Below, piece after piece: positions 12,274 to 22,339 of a stretch of DNA of 64,000 nucleotides. Under the pieces are notes generated by a model, which did not search any database, was not told the origin of the DNA, and worked only from the letters and a program-made list of their open reading frames with translations. Position 1 is the stretch's first letter; each line of letters begins with the position of its first letter. This DNA is from Procambarus clarkii. Taxonomy: Eukaryota > Arthropoda > Malacostraca > Decapoda > Cambaridae. Both the position numbers and the translations under genes were made by a program. The stretch covers positions 19,267,702 to 19,331,701 of the forward strand of contig NC_091156.1 in NCBI RefSeq assembly GCF_040958095.1, given 5' to 3'.

Positions 12274-12899
12274 AGCATACAAAATTAAGCTATGACAATC
12301 ATTCTTGGAGTGCCAAGAACTGCCACAACATCCAGTCAACGAGAGGAGTTGTCTCTCCCAGTGTTAATGGCAGAATTAAGGAACTGAGTGATAAGCTTGC
12401 AATTTAGATAGCCTAAGATCCCCATTACAAAGATATTGGCAGAAAAGAGAGAGTTCTGTGCTACTCACAGGAGGAAACATGAAAACCCAAAAAAAGCAAC
12501 ACCGGTCACGTAAGGTAAAAAAATGGCAACACCGGTCAGTATACTACCTGGAACCCGTCAAACACACACCGAAACTACGACGTTGGTACAACGTTCGAAC
12601 AAGTTTTACCACCACCTAACCAGTTATAACAACCAATATAGCAAGTTGTAACAACGTTCTAATACGTCATAAACACGTTAAGCCAAGATGTAACAACTTT
12701 ATTACAAGTTTTAATATGCGGAAAATAGAGACAGTTTCGGTTTGTGTTTCCAGGGAAGAACTTCACCTGCTTGAGCAAGCCCGTGAGCTCCTGCCTGTAG
12801 AGAGGTTACCTCCCTGGGAGGATGACCCATGCAGGATTATCATCAACGAGATAATAAAAACGTCCAACATGATACCATAATAAATGAGGCATAACTTGA

Positions 12900-13772
12900 G
12901 GAAATTCATAAAGAAGCAGGGAATGAATTAGATCAAATCAACACCAATGGGTCATCTAATCCTACCAATGGCAGGGCTGGGGCAGCACACACTGTAATTA
13001 GAAATAATGTTTTTCAAAACGCAAGTGAAGAAAAAACGCGTATTGAGAACTATGCCTCTTCAACGCAAGTAGAACCAACTGCCATTATTATGGCGTTAAG
13101 ATTTCTTTAAAGACACTAACGGTGCAGTGATCTGCGCCGATTCATAAGCAACACTACGAAGCCTTAATAAAACTCAGGCAGATAGTCGTTGAGATCAAGA
13201 GAGCTGTGAGGGTACTAACCAACCAGGGAAGAGTCGTCAAGTTTCTGTGGATCCCCTCCCATGTTGGAATATGTGGGAATGAACGAGCAGATGTGCTGGC
13301 TGCTGAAGGAGACCACATTGAATACTTCATACCCAAGACTCTTCTACAAATTAGAGGTATTGTCAGGAAACATCACCGTGACAAGATTACTGACGAAAGG
13401 AGGATAGAAGCACAAATCAGTGAATCTGTACGATAGTACAATGTGGTTGCAGCTGGCAATCCCAATCATTATGGATGAAGAGGTGGCGGCCGCGGGAGAG
13501 AATCAGTAATAGCGAGAATTCGTCTTGGATACAAACATTCATTGAGATTTGGAATGGAAACAACAGTTGAGCAACGAAGCTGCAAAATCTGTGGTGAGAG
13601 TGACGGACACCGCCTTGCCCACTACCCGAGAGACTGTGAACATCTAAGAGACATTAAAAATATGTGTAGCACAGTAAACCCCACATTGTTTGAGTTAGGA
13701 AAATACTATCTGTCAAATATAAATGCTGTTCTCAAAAAGATTTCCCCATTTTGCACCCGCAAGATAACGTAA
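12900..13772 (+). pseudogene. LINE RNase H and C-terminal zinc motif remnant
   Basis: RNase H is recognised from VKFLWIPSHVGICGNERAD (13,236-13,292), the last conserved block of the domain. The C-terminus has CKICGESDG..H..C, a CX2CX9HX4C arrangement, in the frame at 13,542-13,772, followed by a stop. Upstream, the acidic start of the RNase H domain is interrupted by stops around 13,100-13,200. Confidence 0.8.
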
Positions 13773-14256
13773 GCTATTAAGGTTTGACAAATGTTAATCT
13801 TCTGGTTTGAGGAGCTGTTCACTTGAGACAGTTAAGCAAGTCCCAGCTGTGTCTGGGTACAAGTGACAGGATGAACAACCCAGTGGGATTTCTTCCTATT
13901 GGGGAAAACAATGATCCTGCTCCTATGGCGGTGTGTCCACTCCTAGGATGAATGGCGCTATGCAAGAAACTCGTCCTTCGGGGAAAAACTTAACAATTTC
14001 TCTCTCTGAAATGGTGTTCAGAGATAAATATGGTACACACTGACCTTCATACACCTTGGCGCGGTGCTGCTTCTTATGCATCATGAATAACGTTAAACAT
14101 TCACTTCCACTTAAAAAAAGAAAAAGAAAGTTCGAAGCTAGATATTTACTACACAACACAAATAAAATATACACAAAGAATACTTACAATCAAGGTGGCA
14201 CGACTGCATCCCTGGAGCCAGATTCACGAAGCAGTTACGCAAGAACTTACGAACCT

Positions 14257-14502
14257 GGGGCCAGATTCACGAAGCAGTTACGCAAGCACTTACGAACCTG
14301 TACATCTTTCCTCAATCTTTGACGGCTTTGGTTACATTTATTAAACAGTTTACAAGCATGAAAACTTGCCAATCAACTGTTATTGTTATAAACAGCCTCC
14401 TGGTGCTTCGGAGCTCATTAACTGTTTAATAATTGGAAACAAAGCCGCCAAAGATTGAGAAAAGATGTACAGGTTCGTAAGTGCTTTCGTGAATCTGGCC
14501 CC
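14257..14502. mobile_element. MITE with about 90-bp terminal inverted repeats
   Basis: Begins GGGGCCAGATTCACGAAG and ends with the reverse of it, CTTTCGTGAATCTGGCCCC. The arms continue inward through CTTACGAACCTGTACATC, a TTGACGGCTTTG block and ATTAAACAGTT, leaving a short centre near 14,350-14,410. An extra copy of the terminal 45 bp lies just outside (14,212-14,256). No coding capacity. A related copy is at 60,600-60,785. Confidence 0.8.
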
Positions 14503-15162
14503 AGACCCCCAAGCCCTAACAGCGCAGCCCGTCCTCCTAAGGTTTCCCATCGTCAATAAACTGTCGTGCTAAAGTGCCCTTATCCTAACAGAAAACGGGA
14601 CAGTATGTCAATTTCGGGAACCACTACCATATTCTAGAACGACAATTTATGGCTTTAGGGTCGAGTATACGTCAAAACGCGACGCTCTATTAGGAGGCCG
14701 TGTTGCAGCCCACTATACACACACTGGCAACCACCAACACTGAAGTATACTCCCTATATAGTTGAAGGCTACAAAACACGTCTTGCACAAAATGCAAATG
14801 CAATATAAAGTGCCTCAATTACATTGAGTGACAATTAGCTTTTGCAGTCGCGCACACAAATTGTTAAACAGTTCCAGATATTTTAAGAAAACGAGAACAT
14901 CGTCAAACACTCACTATACAGGACACGAGGTGACGACAATTCCACTTTCCTAAAGATAACAGAAATTTCGGGCAAATGTTTCTTCTGCGGAGGATAAAAA
15001 AAAACATGTGTTTGACTGCTTAGAAATTTCAGAGACGAGCACAAAAAGTAACCGACACCAAGTTTGTTTATTTTTTATATACAAGAAGGGATTTTGGGCT
15101 TGTAAGAGAACATAACATTGGTGTTCTTACAATTGTGAACAAAGTTATGTGAACACATAACT
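14503..15162. other. Unassigned spacer
   Basis: AT-rich sequence with many stops in all frames. I see no repeat unit, SINE head or recognisable domain. Confidence 0.5.
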
Positions 15163-15415
15163 CGAGCTGGTCGGCTGAGCGGACAGCACGCTGGACTTGT
15201 GATCCTGTGGTCCCGGGTTCAATCCCGGGCGCCGGCGAAAAACAATGGGCAGAGTTTCTTTCACCCTATGCCCCTGTTACCTAGCAGTAAAATAGGTACC
15301 TGGGTGTTAGTCAGCTGTCACGGGCTGCTTCCTGGAGGTGGAGACCTGGTCGAGGACCGGGCCGCGGGGACACTAAAGCCCCGAAATCATCTCAAGATCT
15401 CAACACAACATGAAC
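15163..15415 (+). mobile_element. tRNA-derived SINE, near full length
   Basis: A-box-like GGTCGGCTGAGCGGACAGC and B-box-like CGGGTTCAATCCCGGGC form a tRNA head. The body (CCTATGCCCCTGTTACCTAG, AATAGGTACCTGGGTGTTAG) leads to the tail TGGTCGAGGACCGGGCC..CTAAAGCCCCGAAATCATCTC. The same head and body occur reversed at 21,958-22,228 and 29,643-29,812; the tail recurs at 42,690-42,730 and 47,977-48,036. Confidence 0.85.
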
Positions 15416-15419
15416 AGCT

Positions 15420-17340
15420 AACCGAAAGTCCAGTGGTAGAGAGGAGTAATGATCAATTATCAGCACAGATCCAAACAGAATTAATAATTAAAGAAAACAA
15501 GCAAACGAACTACAAAAAACAACTGATAGTGTCTGCACCCATAATTAACAGGAAAGAGCCTAAACAGAGTTCTACAAATAGACCAAAATCAATAAAACAC
15601 GAACTTGGAACCTGCTAACATGAACGAGGTATATGGAAATATGGGCTATCAGGAAGAAGTAATTTAATATGCAAATATGATCCCTTAAAAAAATTAGAAA
15701 TACCCTAAATAGAGGTTGCACATTTTTCTACCCTGAACCGTGTAACAGTTCACCAAATAAGAGAGAATGCTACGACAGAGCTGGCCAGCATTTAACAATA
15801 GAGGAGCCAGGCTAATAAAACCAACCGAGGCCATAAAAACAACCCAAATACCATGGAAATTTTTTGTAGTAAGTGGGAAGAGAAAATGGAGAGAGATGTC
15901 AAGGGTCAACCACCAGCATGATGAAGTGGTAGGCAGGACATGTATTCGTTTGCCTTGTTCGGATTGAATGTAGACACAGTAGTCGCTTCTGTATATATTT
16001 ATTGACCGAGATAGCAAGGTATATATCTGGCCAACCGAGGTCCACCTTCTCTGAGTCTGTGAGGAGAACTGAGGCTGCCGGGAGCATGGCTTGATGCTCC
16101 TCTGTCTGGCATGACGTCAGAGGCCTACTTGCCTGTGATTGGTTACATTTCAACTGACATAGAATTTGAGTATAACACATGAATACAATGACTCCCTAAC
16201 GAGAACCACAGATATTACCACCAAGAAAAATACTCATCACAAATGCGATAACATTCATAGATGCCAACATGCAAAGTATCAAAATGCACAAAAGTCTACT
16301 TTACAAATAGTCTCTTAAACGAGGCAATTGAATAGATTTGTAGTCTTAACTGAAACTTACACACAAAACTACTATGACAGCGAAATATGGATGCCAGAAT
16401 ATAAATTTTTCAGATGTGTCAGGAAACACAGGGTCCAGGGTGTGGTCAGTACGTCAGTGACGCCCTTCAGATGCACCGAGCTGCTAAACACCACTCACGA
16501 TCTGATCAACATGCTAATATTAAACACAGAAAACCCTCAGTGTTGTTCCTGTGTATAAGTCGCCAAATGCAGTTCTTCAGCAGTTTAAAGATCAATAAAT
16601 GGAAATTGAATACTAGCTAGCCAACCATAACATTTCCAGCCCCAAACACCATCCTGTTAGGTGACTAACTTACGGAACCTAAAATGGAAAATTGTGGCAA
16701 ATACCGTCATAATAAGAGACGACCCCGAGACAGAAAACTGTCTAAATAAACAGTCACAAGCAAATAGTCTCTTACGGATGTGAGACAGATTTGCTTAAAC
16801 CAGAAAATGTTAAAACCAATCAGAAAAGAAAACACCATAGACTTTAATTTCAAAACGATGAATTGACACGAAAAAATGATTACAAATCCATGTTACTCAG
16901 ATCAGAAATTTATCAAAGTTGAGGAAGTGTGAACAATGACCTGAACAACCTCATATTCAAGAGAAGAATTATAAAAATTTTTTTTAATAATAAACTGATT
17001 AGCTGGAAACTAAAACCATAAACTCCCATAAATAAGCTGAGAAAAAACAGCAAGATAATACTAACCCAATTTAACGCCTTGAGAGAATAGGCACAGTAGC
17101 ACATGAGCTCATGGCACACATTGGTACGAAAACAATGCAAATTCGAACGAGAACGGAGGTCTCTCTGTAGGCCAAGAAAACAAATTACAGAACTAATCAA
17201 AAGCTCAACTCACTCCCAAGAACAAGGAAGGTTATGTAGAGAAACAGAAGCATTCGAACTGATGCTGCAAGAATCAAAATCCAAGAGATGCAAAGAGAGC
17301 AAAAGGCCATCACTGAAATAAAGCCGTCACTCCCCCCCTG
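15420..17340 (+). mobile_element. CR1-type LINE, 5' half, heavily decayed
   Basis: Around 15,630-15,900 are short pieces resembling the Cys/His-rich ORF1 of CR1 elements (for example GARLIKPTEAIKTTQIPWK). A frame at 16,328-16,558 reads VLTETYTQNYYDSEIWMPEY, the APE-endonuclease block of LINE ORF2. A basic linker follows (RERRSLCRPRKQITELIKSS at 17,150-17,210). Order and strand fit one element; many stops show it is dead. About 15,962-16,250 has no LINE similarity and may be an insertion. Confidence 0.55.
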
Positions 17341-17539
17341 GAAAACTCCCAGTAACCTCACGAATATTGATATTTCTCACCTGCAAAAGTCACCAACATC
17401 TATGACAGGTGTTGCACCAGCTGACAGGTGTTGCACTAACATCTATGACAGGTGTTTTGCGCGCCAGCTGGGCAGATTAATGACGCGGAAGAGGAGCCCA
17501 AATATCACGTCTAAATGGGTGTTCTGCTTGTGTCTGCTG

Positions 17540-17880
17540 CCTTAGATGTGCTTGCACTGACTGACTTTAGCTCTTGGCTCCCGCCTCTCAACGCTCAATG
17601 GAATAGTGCACCAGCACCCATACCCTTTGTGTTCTCTCATATCTGGGTTTTAATCCCATGTGTGGGTCTGTCTCCATTAATTCATTCCCGCGTTCATGCA
17701 TTTTATGCTTTGAATCTTGTGATGTTAACATCTTCCTTTTTCTTTGTCAATATCTTTGAGTATTTTGAATGTCGCGATTATGTCTGCTCTGTTTCGTGTC
17801 ACCTCCAGTATCTTTAGTCTTGACACGCAAGTTATGCCTCTCAGCTCTAGGACCAGTCTGGTCCTAGAGCTGTTAAGGAC
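17540..17880 (-). mobile_element. CR1/L2-type LINE 3'-end remnant
   Basis: Plus-strand text such as CTCTTGGCTCCCGCCTCTCA and TGTCGCGATTATGTCTGCTC resembles the reverse complement of the C-terminal and 3' region of the LINE at 36,992-38,440. Diverged; boundaries are approximate. Confidence 0.5.
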
Positions 17881-17924
17881 GACGCCCCGTTAAGGTTGTT
17901 CTTATGTCAGCCAACCTTGCAAAA

Positions 17925-17931
17925 GAGAGAA

Positions 17932-17989
<58 letters not shown>

Positions 17990-18024
17990 TGAGTGAGTGA
18001 GTGAGTGAGTGAGTGAGTGAGTGA

Positions 18025-18071
<47 letters not shown>

Positions 18072-18090
18072 TGAGTGAGTGAGTGAGGGC
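17925..18090. repeat. Compound microsatellite (GA)n-(GAGT)n-(GT)n-(GAGT)n
   Basis: GA dinucleotides from about 17,940, GAGT tetranucleotides to 18,030, GT dinucleotides to 18,068, then GAGT again. Confidence 0.97.
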
Positions 18091-18246
18091 TGATTTGATC
18101 AGTTGGGTCGCCTCAGGCGGCAGCAGATTTCATCTCCCAGCTAATATACAACAATGCTGTTTGGGGGAACAACTTTGCCGAAACTTCCTCCCCTTAACTT
18201 GGTCTGATTTGAGTCGAGTCTTGATTTATTTGTAAGGCGGGCGGCC

Positions 18247-18830
18247 TGATGGTTGATGGAGTGGGCGGGTCTCAAGGCGGTCACGTCACTGTGGTGGAGT
18301 GGGCGGGTCTCAAGGCGGTCACGTCACTGTGGTGGAGTGGGCGGGTCTCAAGGCGGTCACGTCACTGTGGTGGAGTGGGCGGGTCTCAAGGCGGTCACGT
18401 CACTGTGGTGGAGTGGGCGGGTCTCAAGGCGGTCACGTCACCGTGGTGGAGTGGGCGGGTCTCAAGGCGGTCACGTCACCGTGGTGGAGTGGGCGGGTCT
18501 CAAGGCGGTCACGTCACTGTGGTGGAATGGGCGGGTCTCAAGGCGGTCACGTCACTGTGATGGAGTGGGCGGGTCTCAAGGCGGTCACGTCACCGTGGTG
18601 GAGTGGGCGGGTCTCAAGGCGGTCACGTCACTGTGGTGGAGTGGGCGGGTCTCAAGGCGGTCACGTCACCGTGGTGGAGTGGGCGGGTCTCAAGGCGGTC
18701 ACGTCACCGTGGTGGAGTGGGCGGGTCTCAAGGCGGTCACGTCACCGTGGTGGAGTGGGCGGGTCTCAAGGTGGTCACGTCACCGTGGTGGAGTGGGCGG
18801 GTCTCAAGGCGGTCATGTCACACGTGTTAC
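18247..18830. repeat. 38-bp minisatellite, about 15 copies
   Basis: Each unit carries TGGAGTGGGCGGGTCTCAAG and GGCGGTCACGTCAC. The only common variants are CTGTGG versus CCGTGG. The reverse strand of each unit has TGACGTGACC, one base from a CRE site; any binding is speculative. Confidence 0.96.
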
Positions 18831-19065
18831 AGGTGTTATTTTCTCCGTAACAAGAGCACAAGCACAGGTGCACTTCACCGCTCCCAGGTATAGCACTATC
18901 TCCATACTTCTGCTTCAGTAGTTCAATGAGAAAAAAACCTAAAACTTTGGCCACACATATTGAGTTTTATGCTGTGAACGGCCGCAGGATCCCGTAGTAT
19001 TGCTGTTGTTGAGGACGGGAAGTGTGTCACACTACCTTCCAATAGGCAATACTAGTTCCTGAAGG

Positions 19066-19190
19066 TCTTGTGTCCTACCAGGCCTAGCGTCCTACCAGGT
19101 CTTGCGTCCTCCCCAGGTCTTGCGTCCTACCAGGTCTAACGTCCTCCCAGGCCTAGCGTCCTCCCCAGGCCTTGCGTCCTACCAGGTGTT
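19066..19190. repeat. Degenerate 17-18-bp repeat (CCTACCAGGTCTTGCGT)
   Basis: About seven imperfect copies alternating GGTCTTGCGTCCT and GGCCTAGCGTCCT. Confidence 0.8.
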
Positions 19191-19484
19191 GTTCAGCACT
19201 GTAGTGTGGTCACAAGGCTCTGGGCTGGCCAGTAGTCACCCAGTTCACACACATGAAGAGAGAATGACGATGTTTCTAGCCTCAGCTGACATGTGCTCGG
19301 CCGACGTGATGAGGGCGAAGGACGACCCGAAAAATCACAACTTATCGATTCTTTTCCCGTGTGTGGGTGGGTTGGGTGTCTTGTATACCCGCGGTGGTGT
19401 AGACTGTGGCGACGGCGGCTCAGGCTGAGTGGTGTACTGGTGTACACCACTCAGGAAGGGAAGGTGTGTGGAAGGGAACTAGCA

Positions 19485-19945
19485 GAACAAAGCCATTACC
19501 ACTATATAGCACTAGGAAGGGATCAGGATAAGGATTTGGGCAACCCGTTCTCGCAAATTCGTAAAGTCAATATTAACTTATTAACTACGTGCATAGGTGA
19601 TATACTAAACATAATAGATACCCTTAAAAAGATTCATAGAAAACACCGACCTTACCTAACCTTGTTAGTATCTTAAGATAAGCATCTTATTGCTTCGTAA
19701 TTACAATTATTACTTAACCTATACCTATTATAGGTTAGGTAATAATTGTAATTACGAAGCAATAAGATGCTTATCTTAAGATACTAAGTAGGTTAGGTAA
19801 GGTCGGTGTTTTCTATGAATCTTTTTAAGGGTATCTATTATGTTAAGTATGTCACCTATGCACATATTTAATAAGTCAATATTGACTTATTAAATTTGCG
19901 AGAACGGGTTGGATTTGGGATGGGACGGGGGGAAGGAATGGTGGG
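19485..19945 (-). mobile_element. SINE body interrupted by a MITE
   Basis: The flanks 19,485-19,540 and 19,912-19,945 together match the reverse of the SINE bodies at 20,660-20,765 and 60,925-61,022 (ATCAGGATAAGGATTTGGG, then ATGGGACGGGGGGAAGG). The tRNA head is absent from this copy. The element between them is described separately. Confidence 0.85.
19541..19911. mobile_element. 371-bp palindromic MITE with 8-bp target duplication
   Basis: Starts CAACCCGTTCTCGCAAAT and ends with its reverse complement ATTTGCGAGAACGGGTTG. Most of the element is two arms of about 180 bp folding around a centre near 19,725-19,735. GATTTGGG stands immediately before (19,533-19,540) and after (19,912-19,919). 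The arms include short CCTAACC/GGTTAGG runs. No protein is encoded, so it depended on a partner transposase; 8-bp duplications are typical of hAT-like and some other DNA transposons, so the superfamily is open. Confidence 0.92.
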
Positions 19946-19964
19946 TACACACACCAGGTGTCAA

Positions 19965-20040
19965 CACCGCTGTACTCACCTAGTTGTGCTTGCGGGGGTT
20001 GAGCTCTGGCTCTTCGGTCCCGCCTCTCAACTGTCGACGT
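19965..20040 (-). mobile_element. CR1/L2-type LINE 3' tail fragment
   Basis: GTACTCACCTAGTTGTGCTT followed by GCGGGGGTTGAGCTCTGGCT matches, in reverse, the 3' ends at 29,570-29,625 (plus strand) and 36,992-37,060 (minus strand). Confidence 0.75.
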
Positions 20041-20069
20041 CTCGACAGGTTCATATACGCTGTGTAGCG

Positions 20070-20215
20070 TATGAGAGGTCCGGGTAGTACAGTCGGGCTC
20101 CTTCTCGAAGCACAATCTAAAACTCCGGGTTCGAATCCTGGGCGGGACAGAAATGGCTGGGCATTTCCTTTCACCTAATGCCTCTGTACACTTAGCTGTC
20201 AGTAGGTACTCACGA
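20070..20215 (+). mobile_element. tRNA-derived SINE
   Basis: B-box-like CCGGGTTCGAATCCTGG at 20,125-20,141 with an upstream tRNA-like stretch, then the common body words CATTTCCTTTCACCTAATGC and CAGTAGGTACTCACG. The head differs from the SINE at 15,163, so it may be another subfamily. Confidence 0.65.
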
Positions 20216-20230
20216 ACAAGTCAGCTTGTT

Positions 20231-20268
20231 TAGGCCTATATCGTGGGGGTACCCACGATATAGGCCTA
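20231..20268. repeat. Perfect 17-bp hairpin with 4-base loop
   Basis: TAGGCCTATATCGTGGG is followed after GGTA by its exact reverse complement. It sits at the 3' end of the SINE just upstream. Confidence 0.95.
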
Positions 20269-20583
20269 ATGTGTATGAATACACTCTGGCTTCCTGTCCC
20301 CACGACACAATGTATTATTATTATGAATAAAACTAAAAGTTTTATACAAGACGTTGCTACATAAGGAACACTAAAAACTACTGGTTATAAAAGGAAGAGA
20401 TCTTCAGAAGGCAGCCAAGGAACACACTGCTGGCCTTCTGCTCTAAAAGCAAGACAGTAAAATGTATTATATAATTAAAATCAGTTTCACTAATCGCAGA
20501 AAAACAGGCCAAGGAGATGACGTCCTCACACGTCTCCTTAACGACCTCACAATCAATAACAACTACTAACCCCCCCCCCCTTA
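20269..20583. other. Unassigned spacer
   Basis: AT-rich, ending in a poly-C run at 20,571-20,580. No repeat unit or domain recognised. Confidence 0.5.
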
Positions 20584-20765
20584 ACCCAACCACTTGGGCT
20601 GGACGGTAGAGCGACGCTCTCGCTTCATGCAGGTTGGCGTTCAATCCCCGACCGTCCAAGTGGTTGGACACCATTCCTTCCCCCCGTCCCATCCCAAATC
20701 CTTATCCTGACCCTCTTCCAAGGGCTAAATAGTCGTAATGGCTTGGCGCTTTCCCCTGATATTAC
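20584..20765 (+). mobile_element. tRNA-derived SINE with intact-looking cloverleaf
   Basis: GGACGGTAGAGCGACGCTCT gives acceptor and D-arm, GGCGTTCAATCCCCGACC the T-arm, and GACCGTCC closes the acceptor. The outer flanks CCAACCACTT and AAGTGGTTGG also pair, lengthening the stem. The body CCCATCCCAAATCCTTATCC ends in CGCTTTCCCCTGATA. Near-identical to 60,841-61,022; its uninterrupted body is the empty site for the MITE at 19,541. Confidence 0.88.
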
Positions 20766-21295
20766 CCCCCCCCTATGAATCCGGTAGACGGGGACAGCTT
20801 TACATCTCTGGCACTGTCTATGTACGACAGACGTAAATCTGTTTGTAGGTTAGATTGGCATTTTAAAAGCACTACAATCACCTGTGGTTGATCAATAAAT
20901 CCCTGAACAATATGTTTAAGAGATCTCTCACCCTGTCCATGGAGGACAGAAGAAAATGTAGATATGCTGGTTAGCATTGTAAATGTGTGGCCACGTCTGT
21001 GGTAGGAGGAAAAAAAAGAGTCCCTGGCATACTTAGAGTGCTTCTCTAAGATGGTTTGGTATCCATGGTAGCCACAGCGTCCCCCCGTGCCGCCCACGCA
21101 CGGAGCTGGACCACTCAAGGCGCACGTGCGTCACAGCACATGCACGCACCCCTCCCTGCGTGATCTTGACAGAAGATGACGCCTGTCACCTGGACGCCGT
21201 CACCACCCTCTGAACCAAACTGTCAAAACCTCTCTCTACGTTTAACCGAACTTTGACCAACATATTCTGATATATATATTATATCCTTTGTATAA
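20766..21295. other. Unassigned spacer
   Basis: Mixed composition. A 118-codon open frame on the minus strand (20,762-21,118) shows no recognisable domain. Nothing else supported. Confidence 0.5.
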
Positions 21296-21450
21296 TATAC
21301 ATATGTGCAAAGCGAACAAGCCTGAATGGTCCTCAGGACTATATGCAACTGAAAACTCTCACCCCAGAAGTGACTCGAACCCATACTGCCAGGAGCACTC
21401 TGCTGGCGTACAGGACCCCTTAACCGCTCGACCAACACGACCGGACAAAA
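21296..21450 (-). mobile_element. SINE with tRNA-Leu-like head
   Basis: On the minus strand GTTGGTCGAGCGGTTAAGGG looks like the A-box and D-arm of a class II tRNA, and ATGGGTTCGAGTCACTTC is the B-box. The spacing leaves room for a long variable arm. The tail reads CAGTTGCATATAGTCCTGAG on the same strand. Confidence 0.75.
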
Positions 21451-21505
21451 GTGTTGTGCAATAATAAGTGACAAATCAGCAGGAAAGTTAGGTGGCTGCC
21501 CAGCG

Positions 21506-21777
21506 TTGCTCTGCACGCTGGCGTGGCTCTGCACGCCGGCGTGGCTCTGCACGCCGGCGTGGCTCTGCACGCCGGCGTGGCTCTGCACGCCGGCGTGGCT
21601 CTGCACGCCGGCGTGGCTCTGCACGCCGGCGTGGCTCTGCACGCCGGCGTGGCTCTGCACGCCGGCGTGGCTCTGCACGCCGGCGTGGCTCTGCACGCCG
21701 GCGTGGCTCTGCACGCTGGCGTGGCTCTGCACGCTGGCGTGGCTCTGCACGCTGGCGTGGCTCTGCACGCTGGCGTT
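21506..21777. repeat. 18-bp minisatellite with a palindrome in every unit
   Basis: About 15 copies. Central copies contain CACGCCGGCGTG, a perfect 12-bp palindrome; the first copy and the last four have CACGCTGGCGTG instead, which breaks the symmetry. Confidence 0.96.
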
Positions 21778-21957
21778 GATGTTATACGTGAATATCAGTG
21801 CTTGTGAATGGCCTTAGTCTCATCACTGTGTGTGCTAGCGTGGCCAGTGTGCTCTCCTAACTCATGGGTAGTGTGGTCGCGTGGTTAAATGCTGCTGTTA
21901 TCCCCGACTGACTTAAAACAACGCACATCACACAAAGGAGGTAATAAAGCAGATGCA

Positions 21958-22228
21958 AATAATCTTGAGGGCATCTTGAGATGACTTCAGGGCTTAGCGT
22001 CCTCGCGGCCCGGTCCTCGACCAGGCCTCCTTTTTTTTTTTACACCCCCCCCCAGGAAACAGCCCGTAGCAGCTGTCTAACTCCCAGGTACCTATTTGCT
22101 GTTAGGTAACAGGGACATCAGGGCGAAAAACATTTTGCCCATTTGTCTCCGCCTCCACCGGGGATCGAACCCGAAACCTCAGGACTACGAATCCGAAGCG
22201 CTGTCCACCTAGCTGTCAGGCGCTCTAA
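21958..22228 (-). mobile_element. tRNA-derived SINE, near full length
   Basis: Reverse copy of the family at 15,163-15,415: tail first (GCATCTTGAGATGACTTC, GGCCCGGTCCTCGACCAGG), then an internal T/C run at 22,030-22,050, body (CAGGTACCTATTTGCTGTTA) and head with B-box reverse GGGGATCGAACCCG. Confidence 0.85.
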
Positions 22229-22339
22229 TTACAATTATAAACAATTATAAATCAATAGCTCTAACAGCACATGTAACATTATTAAAATCGTCGGGTGCTA
22301 AGAAGATTACTTTTTATTTAGTTAATCTAATTAATTAAA

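Larger units (their letters stand above)
11590..13790 (+). mobile_element. I-type LINE with RNase H, broken
   Basis: Successive pieces of one non-LTR retrotransposon polyprotein lie in order on the plus strand: reverse transcriptase palm, thumb, RNase H and a C-terminal CCHC motif. LINEs carrying RNase H after the reverse transcriptase belong to the I group (established). The frame changes and stops several times, so it cannot move itself. About 12,515-12,720 has an AT-rich stretch with no LINE similarity that may be a later insertion. A second, diverged copy of the C-terminus is at 55,388-55,801. Confidence 0.8.

Noticed and set aside
20584-20665. Functional tRNA gene
   Set aside because: Cloverleaf is followed by the same SINE body in two places, so it is a SINE head.
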